From Rhodothermaceae bacterium (GTDB lineage Bacteria; Bacteroidota; Rhodothermia; Rhodothermales; JAHEMB01), in NCBI GenBank assembly GCA_024643915.1, contig JAHEMB010000260.1:1-5982 (forward strand): a stretch of DNA of 5,982 nucleotides, given 5' to 3'. Shown piece after piece: positions 1 through 5,047 of the stretch. Position 1 is the first letter of the stretch. Each line of letters starts with the position of its first letter. The notes below the pieces were generated by a model that was given only the letters and a program-made list of their open reading frames with translations, was not told where the DNA came from and did not search any database. The position numbers and the translations under genes are program-made.

Positions 1-8
1 TTTTAACG

Positions 9-42
9 AAATAAAGCCCTGACTTCTCTGCGAGGCCAGGGC
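9..42 (-). terminator. Intrinsic terminator after the FecR-type gene
   Basis: On the minus strand, GCCCTG (42-37) pairs with CAGGGC (21-16). After one A/C mismatch the stem continues for four more pairs (35-32 with 23-26, one of them G-T), closing a 5-nt loop. The stem is followed at once by TTTATTT (15-9). This is the classical GC hairpin plus T-rich tail, 27 bp past the stop codon at 70-72. It should end the minus-strand transcript carrying the sigma and anti-sigma genes. The plus strand has no comparable T run after the stem, so the terminator is probably one-directional. Confidence 0.75.
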
Positions 43-69
43 GCGTTTCTCGAAAGAGCAGTTCTACTT

Positions 70-1239
70 TTACCGGCTCGACACAACGATGCGGAAGCCG
101 CCGGCGGGGTCGGCCTCCACCTCGGCGGCGAGGCCGGCGGCGAGCGTTTGGAGGATCTCTTCGAGCGGCAGGTCCTGGGAAAACTCACCGGTGATCTGCT
201 CGTCGGCGAGGGAGGGCGCCACCTGCACGGGCGTGTCGTAATGCGCGCTCAGGCGCTCGGCGATGACGCGCAGGGGCGTGGCGCGGAAGATGAAAAGGCC
301 CGTCCAGCCCAGCGCCTCGGCCACATCTACGGCGACAGGTGTGGAGGCCAGCGCGCCGACGGCCACCCGGCTCATCTGCCCCGGTTCGAGGACGACGAGG
401 CGGTCCTGCGCCGCTTTGGGCGCGACTGCCACCGAGCCCGAGGCCAGCACCACCTCCGTCACGTCTACGTCCGCTGCCACGCCGAAGCGCGTGCCGAGCA
501 CGGTGGTGAGGGCCGTCGGCGTCTCTACCGTGAAGGGCGCCGGGTTCGGCACGACGGTGAAGAAAGCGCGGCCCGTCAAACGTACGGTCCGCGCGAGGGC
601 CGGCGCTTCGTCAGGATCGGGATAAGAAAGGGTAGAGCCGCCGAGGAGGCGCACGGTCGTGCCATCGGCCAGTTCGATCACCTGCGTCTCACCCGCCGCC
701 GTTTCCACGGTCACCAAGCCGGCATCGCGCTGCACGAGGAGGAAGACGACGGTGAAGAAGGCAACCACCGTGAGGGCAGCGACTACGCGCCAGGCCCGAC
801 GCATTCCCACCCTCCGGCCTACCGGTACGGCACGGCGATCAGGCGCCCGGAGCGGCACCTCTTGAGAAGGCGCGGCGAAATGGGCCTCCCATTCTTTCTC
901 AAAAGCGTCAGCCTCGGCGCGGATGCATTGCGCTACGTCGGCGAGGGCGGGATGGGCCGCCAGCGCCCGTTCGAGGGCGGGCCGTGCAGCGTCAAGCACC
1001 TGCCGCTCTTTGTCCGTGAGCACATCGGCGCGGCCCGAGGCATCGAGGGCGTAGAGGACGAGGAGGCTGCGGTCAGGCAGATGGCGTTCAAGGCGGTGCC
1101 GCACCCCGGCCTGCACGGCACGCCACTGCGCCGCCGCCTCGGCCAGCCCGGCGTCGGCGGCGAGGGCCTGCCGCGCCGCCGCACGCTCCTCGGGCGTCAG
1201 CGTCTCGGGGAAAAGAAGGGCCTCGTCCAGCTTTTTCAT
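70..1239 (-). CDS. FecR-type transmembrane anti-sigma factor with DUF4974/STN-like C-terminus
   Basis: About 389 residues from the ATG at 1239. The cytoplasmic N-terminal part (1-147) is helical, Ala/Glu/Arg-rich and suited to holding a sigma factor. One membrane helix lies near 150-170 (AWRVVAALTVVAFFTVVFLL). A FecR beta-domain follows at about 175-275 (TAAGETQVIELADGTTVRL, then GRAFFTVV and VLGTRFGV). The C-terminal domain at about 312-388 (FRATPLRVIAERL, ITGEFSQDLPLEEILQTL) matches the STN/DUF4974 type that contacts TonB-dependent receptors in Bacteroidota. In known systems such proteins carry a signal from an outer-membrane receptor to a cognate ECF sigma factor; the neighbouring sigma gene fits that role. 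The stop is TAA. An in-frame GTG at 1269 would add ten residues, but MKKLDE looks the better start; neither has a clear ribosome site. The N-terminus appears internally repeated. The signal sensed is unknown. Confidence 0.88.
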   Translation of the reverse strand: MKKLDEALLFPETLTPEERAAARQALAADAGLAEAAAQWRAVQAGVRHRLERHLPDRSLLVLYALDASGRADVLTDKERQVLDAARPALERALAAHPALADVAQCIRAEADAFEKEWEAHFAAPSQEVPLRAPDRRAVPVGRRVGMRRAWRVVAALTVVAFFTVVFLLVQRDAGLVTVETAAGETQVIELADGTTVRLLGGSTLSYPDPDEAPALARTVRLTGRAFFTVVPNPAPFTVETPTALTTVLGTRFGVAADVDVTEVVLASGSVAVAPKAAQDRLVVLEPGQMSRVAVGALASTPVAVDVAEALGWTGLFIFRATPLRVIAERLSAHYDTPVQVAPSLADEQITGEFSQDLPLEEILQTLAAGLAAEVEADPAGGFRIVVSSR

Positions 1240-1309
1240 GTTGATTGAAGAGGCCGCGCCGTCGCGCACAGAGGGCCTCGTCCTTCGTGGTCTTTCCGAT
1301 GGTGGGGTC

Positions 1310-1325
1310 GGCGCCTGCTGGCGCC
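1310..1325 (-). other. Small perfect hairpin in the sigma/anti-sigma spacer
   Basis: GGCGCC, a 4-nt loop and GGCGCC again give a perfect 6-bp GC stem, 43 bp past the sigma-factor stop and about 70 bp before the anti-sigma start. No T run follows on either strand, so it is not a standard terminator. It could slow RNA polymerase, protect the mRNA or lower anti-sigma expression relative to sigma, but it may be chance in GC-rich DNA. Confidence 0.3.
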
Positions 1326-1368
1326 TCTCCCTAAGCCGCCGTTCATCTTAAGAAAGTAACAGGCAGGA

Positions 1369-1929
1369 TCAACGCAGCCACGCCCACAGGGCCGGCCAGG
1401 CCAGCAGCAAGAGCGTCAGGGCCTCCCGCATCTTCTCGAAGGCCCGCTTCACCTGCATCTTGATGGCCGCCTCCGTCGAGCCAATCATGCCTGCGATCTC
1501 TTCGTAGCGGTACCCGTATTCGCGCAGTTCGATGATGCGCCGCGCTTTGGGTGAGAGGGCCGCGAGGGCCTTCTCCACGTCCACGCGCTGCCCCAACGTC
1601 GTGCCCCCGGCGGGTTCGGGCGGGCGCTCCGGGTCGTAGAGGTACTCCTTGGTGCTGTAGCGCCCCCGGTAGAAGTCTTGCAGTTCGAAGAGGGCGGCTT
1701 TCATGGAGAAGCTTTTGAGCCGCCGGGTATCTTTGAGGTCCGCCAGGCCGTTGTAGACGCGCAGCAGGGTGTTCTGCACGAGGTCGTCCACCTCGGTGCG
1801 CGGCCCGATGCGGCGAATGAAGTAGGCGCGCAGCAGAGGCTCCAGGCGGGCCAGCAGCGTCTCACGCGCCGCGCCCTCCCCTGCCTGTGCCCGCCCTACC
1901 AGCGCGCTATCGAATTCCAGCCTGGCCAA
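1369..1929 (-). CDS. ECF-type RNA polymerase sigma factor
   Basis: 186 residues, the usual ECF length. Region 2 covers about 8-92, with the core-binding helix VDDLVQNTLLRVYNGL at 47-62. The stretch 70-95 (LKSFSMKAALFELQDFYRGR) corresponds to the -10 recognition segment. Region 4 covers about 117-170, with ALAALSPKARRIIELREYGY followed by the helix-turn-helix RYEEIAGMIGSTEAAIKMQV and KRAFEKMR. It should direct RNA polymerase to a specific promoter set and be held inactive by the FecR-like protein encoded next, 129 bp downstream on the same strand. The start is TTG at 1929-1927: an in-frame TAA at 1941-1939 rules out any upstream start, and no ATG occurs before residue 76. The C-terminus ends in a strongly hydrophobic, Trp-rich stretch (171-186), unusual for this family. 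Targets cannot be read from the sequence. Confidence 0.9.
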   Translation of the reverse strand: MARLEFDSALVGRAQAGEGAARETLLARLEPLLRAYFIRRIGPRTEVDDLVQNTLLRVYNGLADLKDTRRLKSFSMKAALFELQDFYRGRYSTKEYLYDPERPPEPAGGTTLGQRVDVEKALAALSPKARRIIELREYGYRYEEIAGMIGSTEAAIKMQVKRAFEKMREALTLLLLAWPALWAWLR

Positions 1930-1944
1930 TGTTTGAGGTTATCA

Positions 1945-1984
1945 GTTGTCGGTTGGCCGGTTGTCGGTTGGCCGGTTGTCGGTT
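1945..1984. repeat. 15-bp tandem repeat, 2.7 copies
   Basis: The unit GTTGTCGGTTGGCCG occurs exactly at 1945-1959 and 1960-1974, and its first ten bases again at 1975-1984. The array ends 15 bp upstream of the TTG start of the sigma gene and lies wholly in the spacer. There are no unique spacers between copies, so it is not a CRISPR array. Copy number may vary by slippage and would change the sigma-factor leader. Confidence 0.85.
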
Positions 1985-2036
1985 TTTCTCCTCTTCTCCC
2001 ACTCCTCCAGTCTCCCACTCCTCACGCTCTCTTTCC
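1985..2036. repeat. Polypyrimidine tract with a 13-bp direct repeat
   Basis: From the end of the tandem repeat to the prenyltransferase stop, the plus strand is almost all C and T. TCTCCCACTCCTC occurs twice, at 1995-2007 and 2011-2023, 16 bp apart. On the transcribed strand this reads as a purine-rich run that includes GGAG-like stretches, but these lie more than 60 nt from the sigma start and so are not its ribosome site. No terminator hairpin separates the prenyltransferase gene from the sigma gene, so co-transcription is possible. Confidence 0.6.
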
Positions 2037-2933
2037 TCACTCGGGGAGATGCGCGAAGGCCAGAGCCGCCAAGCCGAAGAGCATCGCGGTCTTGACAAGG
2101 GCGCTCACCCGGCCCGCCTGCATGGAGGGGTCGGGCGTTAGCAGGAGCCAGAGCGCCCGCAGCAGGAAGCCGGCGGCGGCGAGGACGAGGAGGAGGTAGA
2201 GGCCGCTGTAGCCGAACGCAAGGAACGGCGCAGGGATCAGCACGAGCGTCATGCCCAGCACCAACGCGGCAACACGGGCGGCGACTTCCGGACCGTGGAC
2301 GAACGGGAGCGTACGCGCCCCGGCAGCCCCGTTGCCCGTCACGTCTTCGATGTCTTTGGCAATCTCGCCCACGAGCGTGGTGAGGAAGACAAAGACGGAC
2401 CCGACGAGCGCCGGACCAGGTTGGCCTACTGCCGCGCCCCCGTAGAGGAGCGCAAGCGCCACGACGAGGGCCACGAGAACGTTCCCCACCAGCACCGTCC
2501 GCTTGAGCCGGGCGCAGTAGGCATACAGCAGCACCACCGATCCGGCGGCCAGCGCGAGGTGCAGCGGCGAGAGGAGCACACTCAAGACCAATCCAACCGC
2601 CGAGGCCAGTGCCCACACCGCCCGCGCCGTCCCCACCGCCACCTGACCCGATGGCAGCGGGCGCCCGGGCCGGTTCACACGGTCGATGTCCAGGTCGAAC
2701 ACATCGTTGAGGCTGTTGGCGGCCCCACCGATGAGCGCGGCGGAGAGCGCCGCCACCAGCAGCCGCCCACGCGCTGCCCCGCCGAGGGCACCGAAAGCGT
2801 TGAAGCCGGCCGCCAGCAGGCCGCCCACCGCCACGCCGAGCATCGCAATGAGGATATTGGGAGGCCGCAGCAGCCGCACCACCCCGCCCAGGCGACCCGG
2901 CCAGCGGCGTGTGGAAAGCGAAAGTCCGTTCAC
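2037..2933 (-). CDS. UbiA-family prenyltransferase, digeranylgeranylglyceryl-phosphate-synthase-like
   Basis: 298 residues with about eight or nine hydrophobic segments, the size and layout of UbiA integral-membrane prenyltransferases. The first Asp-rich motif is NSLNDVFDLDIDRVNRPGRP (73-92), which binds the prenyl diphosphate through magnesium; PSG follows. The second motif is GEIAKDIEDVTGNGAAGART (189-208), then LP. The pattern E-x-x-K-D-x-E-D ... G-x-x-T-L-P is that of archaeal and bacterial digeranylgeranylglyceryl-phosphate synthases rather than of UbiA proper, MenA or heme O synthase. By family knowledge it transfers a long prenyl chain to a lipid or aromatic acceptor in the inner membrane; the true acceptor is unknown. 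Where the family usually has Gly-Asp in motif 2, this protein has Gly-Asn (N201). The start is GTG at 2933-2931 with a weak AGG about 5 nt upstream; no in-frame ATG occurs before residue 31. Confidence 0.9.
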   Translation of the reverse strand: MNGLSLSTRRWPGRLGGVVRLLRPPNILIAMLGVAVGGLLAAGFNAFGALGGAARGRLLVAALSAALIGGAANSLNDVFDLDIDRVNRPGRPLPSGQVAVGTARAVWALASAVGLVLSVLLSPLHLALAAGSVVLLYAYCARLKRTVLVGNVLVALVVALALLYGGAAVGQPGPALVGSVFVFLTTLVGEIAKDIEDVTGNGAAGARTLPFVHGPEVAARVAALVLGMTLVLIPAPFLAFGYSGLYLLLVLAAAGFLLRALWLLLTPDPSMQAGRVSALVKTAMLFGLAALAFAHLPE

Positions 2934-3118
2934 TTGCCTGAGAAAATCAATGGATTCCGACCGGAGCCAACTCCGATGCGATCAAGCACCCAATATCAAC
3001 TTCCAAAACGCAAATTCCAAATCACGCTAGTGGAGAGGAAGCGCGATCCTCCAACGGCTTTCCTCTCCTTCTCCCGCTCCTGTTCAACTTACTCGTCCGC
3101 AGCCCCGACGGTGTATAG
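2934..3118. promoter_or_regulatory. Divergent intergenic region, promoters not resolved
   Basis: This 185-bp spacer separates two genes read in opposite directions, so it should hold both their promoters. Most of it (2934-3030) is more AT-rich than the genes. On the minus strand it shows a repeat-like series of TTTGGAA / TTTGCG / TTTTGGAA between 3022 and 3001, then GATATTGGG. TTTG and TA..TTG elements recall the Bacteroidota -33/-7 promoter, but none matches well. A TATAGA at 3114-3119 overlaps the plus-strand ATG and has no suitable -35 partner. A short CGGAG/CTCCG hairpin lies at 2962-2975. Confidence 0.4.
3032..3068. repeat. 9-bp perfect inverted repeat in the divergent spacer
   Basis: GGAGAGGAA (3032-3040) is the exact reverse complement of TTCCTCTCC (3060-3068), with 19 bases between. 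It sits 50 bp upstream of the secreted-protein start and about 100 bp upstream of the prenyltransferase start. No T run follows on either strand, so it is not a typical terminator. It could be an operator for a dimeric regulator or an RNA hairpin. The purine/pyrimidine-biased composition makes a chance match more likely than usual. Confidence 0.5.
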
Positions 3119-4048
3119 ATGGAGGCCTCTCTCCTCAGAAAACGTTCCCATACCGTGATTGCCCGGAGCCTCACCCTAATCTGCTTTTGCCTCTGCACGG
3201 GTAGCCTGCTGCTGGCCGTGTCCACCCGCGCCCAGACTACAGACGCGGCGGATTACTTTCCCCTCAATGTCGGCAACGAATGGGTCCTCGCCACCATCAG
3301 CGATCCGCCCGGCGAACCCTTCGACACCACCGTCGTCGGATCGCTTGAGGTGCTCGATCCGGTGACGTTTGGAAACGTGGCCTACTTTCCCCTGGAGGAC
3401 CTCGACGACACGGCCAGGCACTACCGGCAGGACGATACGGGCCGCGTCTGGCGGTACTTCCCTGAAAGCGAAGATGAACTGCTCTGGTTCGACTTCACCC
3501 GGCAGGACAGCAGCTCGTATAAAGTCGTCGATCCCATGTACGGCTTCACCATGACGGTTTTCGTCCGGCGCGGGCTAACGGCTGACACCCCTGCCGGGCA
3601 CTTCGAAGCTTGCGTCGGACTTTTTTTCGACGACCCCGACGTGGCAGATGAGGAGATGTATTACATCTTCGCCCCGGGCGTGGGGCTCGTCCGGCGCTAC
3701 GGCGCCTGGACAAATGAAGTGCTCTACACCGCCACCATCGACGGGCGGGTGGTCACCCCCAGCGAAAAGCCGGAGGGGCACGTCGGCCCTGCGCTGCGGG
3801 CGACGAACTTTCCCAATCCCTTCCGCCAAACCACGGTGCTCAGCTTTCGTCTGGCACAACCGGGCTTCGTCACCCTTACTATCTACGACGCTCTCGGACG
3901 GACGGTAGCAACGGGGCTGGCCGAGCATCGGGGAGCGGGGCGCCACACCCTTCGCTGGGAGGCTCCTCTCCTCCCCGCTGGCGTATATTACGCGCAGCTT
4001 CGCACCCCTGCGACGCAGGCTTCCGTGAAGATGCTGCTGGTGAAGTGA
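3119..4048 (+). CDS. Secreted protein with T9SS type A sorting domain
   Basis: 309 residues. The N-terminus has basic residues and a hydrophobic core (about 14-36) ending in STRAQ, a likely signal peptide cleaved after Gln39 or nearby. The mature part (about 45-215) opens with DYFPLNVGNEWVLATI and closes with FAPGVGLVRRYG, a layout I associate with secreted lipoprotein-like domains in this phylum; its function is unknown. The last 80 residues hold the C-terminal sorting domain: NFPNPFRQTTVLSFRL (230-245), TLTIYDALGRTVATGL (252-267) and PAGVYYAQL (286-294). This seven-stranded domain sends proteins through the type IX system to the cell surface or medium. The start is taken as ATG at 3119; GTG at 3155 would still leave a usable signal peptide. 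The stop overlaps the start of folP. A run of seven T at 3621-3627 lies in frame. Confidence 0.87.
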   Translation: MEASLLRKRSHTVIARSLTLICFCLCTGSLLLAVSTRAQTTDAADYFPLNVGNEWVLATISDPPGEPFDTTVVGSLEVLDPVTFGNVAYFPLEDLDDTARHYRQDDTGRVWRYFPESEDELLWFDFTRQDSSSYKVVDPMYGFTMTVFVRRGLTADTPAGHFEACVGLFFDDPDVADEEMYYIFAPGVGLVRRYGAWTNEVLYTATIDGRVVTPSEKPEGHVGPALRATNFPNPFRQTTVLSFRLAQPGFVTLTIYDALGRTVATGLAEHRGAGRHTLRWEAPLLPAGVYYAQLRTPATQASVKMLLVK

Positions 4049-4971
4049 CGCCCGACCTTTTCTTCGACCCCACCGCCTTTGCCCCTGATCGCTTCGTCCT
4101 CGACTGCCGGGGGCGGCGGCTTGATTGCCGGCCGGGGCTGGACGCCGGGGCGCACGTGATGGGCATCCTCAACGTCACCCCGGACTCTTTCTCCGACGGC
4201 GGCCTTTTCCTCGACGTGGACGACGCCCTGCGCCGCGCCGAGGAGATGCTCGAAGAAGGCGCTGCGATCCTCGATGTAGGCGGCGAATCGACGAGGCCGC
4301 GTGGGACGGTGTACGGCGAGGGGGCGGGGGCCGTAGCTGGGGAAGCCGAGCGAGCACGCGTGCTGCCCATCGTCGAGGCCCTCGCCCGGCGCTTCCCTGA
4401 GGCGCTCCTCTCCATCGACACCTACAAGCCCACCGTGGCACGCGAAGCCCTCGAAGCCGGCGTCCATCTCGTGAACGACGTGACGGGGCTGCGGCTCTAC
4501 CCCGAGACGGCCCGCGTCGCCGCCGAGGCGGGCGCGCCTCTGGTGCTCATGCACTCGCTCGGCCGTCCCGGTGAGATGCCCCACGAACACCGCTACGACA
4601 ACGTAGTGGAGGATGTCAAGACTTCCCTCGCCGTCTCCATCGGCATCGCCGAGGCGGCGGGCGTACGGCACGTGGTCACCGATCCCGGCTTCGGCTTTGG
4701 GAAGTCGGCGACGGAGAACCTGCGGCTGATGAACCGCGTCGATGCGCTCCTCGCGCTCCGACGGCCCGTCCTGGTGGGCCTCTCGCGCAAGAGCACCATC
4801 GGCGCCGTGCTGCGCAGTCACGCGGACCCGGCGCCCGTCGCGGAACGCCTCTACGGCACGCTCGGCGCTACGGCGGTGGCTGTGCTGCGCGGCGCCACGC
4901 TCGTCCGCACCCACGACGTGCGCCCCACCGTGGAGTTGCTGCGCCTGCTGGCCGCCACAGCAAAACTTTAG
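4045..4971 (+). CDS. folP: Dihydropteroate synthase
   Basis: 308 residues, a full-length TIM-barrel enzyme that joins p-aminobenzoate to 6-hydroxymethyl-dihydropterin diphosphate in cytoplasmic folate synthesis; it is the sulfonamide target. The expected motifs are in order: MGILNVTPDSFSDGG (39-53), ILDVGGESTRP (75-85), SIDT (123-126), LVNDVTG (142-148), LVLMH (166-170), DPGFGFGKSATEN (213-225), GLSRKS (245-250) and RTHD (288-291). By family comparison N43, T83/R84, D125, N144, D213, K249, R288 and H290 line the active site, and all are present. The loop after STRP (86-104) departs from the usual STRPGA. The start is GTG at 4045, giving a 4-bp GTGA overlap with the stop of the preceding gene; the 35 residues before the first motif fit family N-termini. 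cdaA follows after 76 bp on the same strand, so one transcript is likely. Confidence 0.96.
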   Translation: MTPDLFFDPTAFAPDRFVLDCRGRRLDCRPGLDAGAHVMGILNVTPDSFSDGGLFLDVDDALRRAEEMLEEGAAILDVGGESTRPRGTVYGEGAGAVAGEAERARVLPIVEALARRFPEALLSIDTYKPTVAREALEAGVHLVNDVTGLRLYPETARVAAEAGAPLVLMHSLGRPGEMPHEHRYDNVVEDVKTSLAVSIGIAEAAGVRHVVTDPGFGFGKSATENLRLMNRVDALLALRRPVLVGLSRKSTIGAVLRSHADPAPVAERLYGTLGATAVAVLRGATLVRTHDVRPTVELLRLLAATAKL

Positions 4972-5047
4972 CGCCCGGTTCATAGTTCACGGCTTCCGGT
5001 TAGGAGCAGAACCGCCGGTCGACAACCAGCAAACCAATAGCCGAACC
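4972..5047 (+). other. folP-cdaA spacer with degenerate repeat-like sequence
   Basis: The 76 bp hold GTTCATAGTTCACGG-like text and then GACAACCAGCAAACCAATAG, which loosely resembles the complement of the 15-bp tandem repeat at 1945-1984. A weak 5-bp stem (CGGTT 4997-5001 with AACCG 5010-5014) has no T tail, so I see no terminator and expect read-through from folP into cdaA. No clear ribosome site precedes the TTG start. Confidence 0.35.

Noticed and set aside
148..1248. Long plus-strand open frame (366 codons) opposite the anti-sigma gene
   Set aside because: It is antisense to a gene with clear FecR and STN-like domains. Its product is rich in Arg, Gly and His with no recognisable motif, as expected from the complement of GC-rich codons.
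1310..1325. Terminator between sigma and anti-sigma genes
   Set aside because: The 6-bp hairpin has no T run on either strand, so it does not meet the intrinsic-terminator pattern.
1945..1984. Possible CRISPR array
   Set aside because: Units are 15 bp, directly abutting and without unique spacers, and no cas gene is present.
1942..2616. Second minus-strand frame overlapping the prenyltransferase and running into the tandem repeat
   Set aside because: It shares the strand but is out of frame with the UbiA motifs, is Arg/Pro/Gly-rich, and ends in a repetitive TDNRP sequence encoded by the tandem repeat.
3114..3119. TATAGA as the -10 box of the secreted-protein gene
   Set aside because: It overlaps the ATG, lacks a -35 partner at suitable spacing, and this phylum uses a different promoter consensus.
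2295..3158. Plus-strand frame across the prenyltransferase and the divergent spacer
   Set aside because: It is antisense to UbiA motifs, has low-complexity His/Arg/Gln composition, and would overlap the secreted-protein gene.
3988..4983. Long minus-strand open frame (331 codons) opposite folP
   Set aside because: folP has all its motifs on the plus strand; the antisense product has no family features and arises from codon bias.
4742..5047. Upstream in-frame extension of cdaA (102 codons)
   Set aside because: The extension is out-of-frame folP sequence rich in Cys, Arg and Ser; CdaA proteins begin only about ten residues before the first membrane helix, which TTG 5048 provides.
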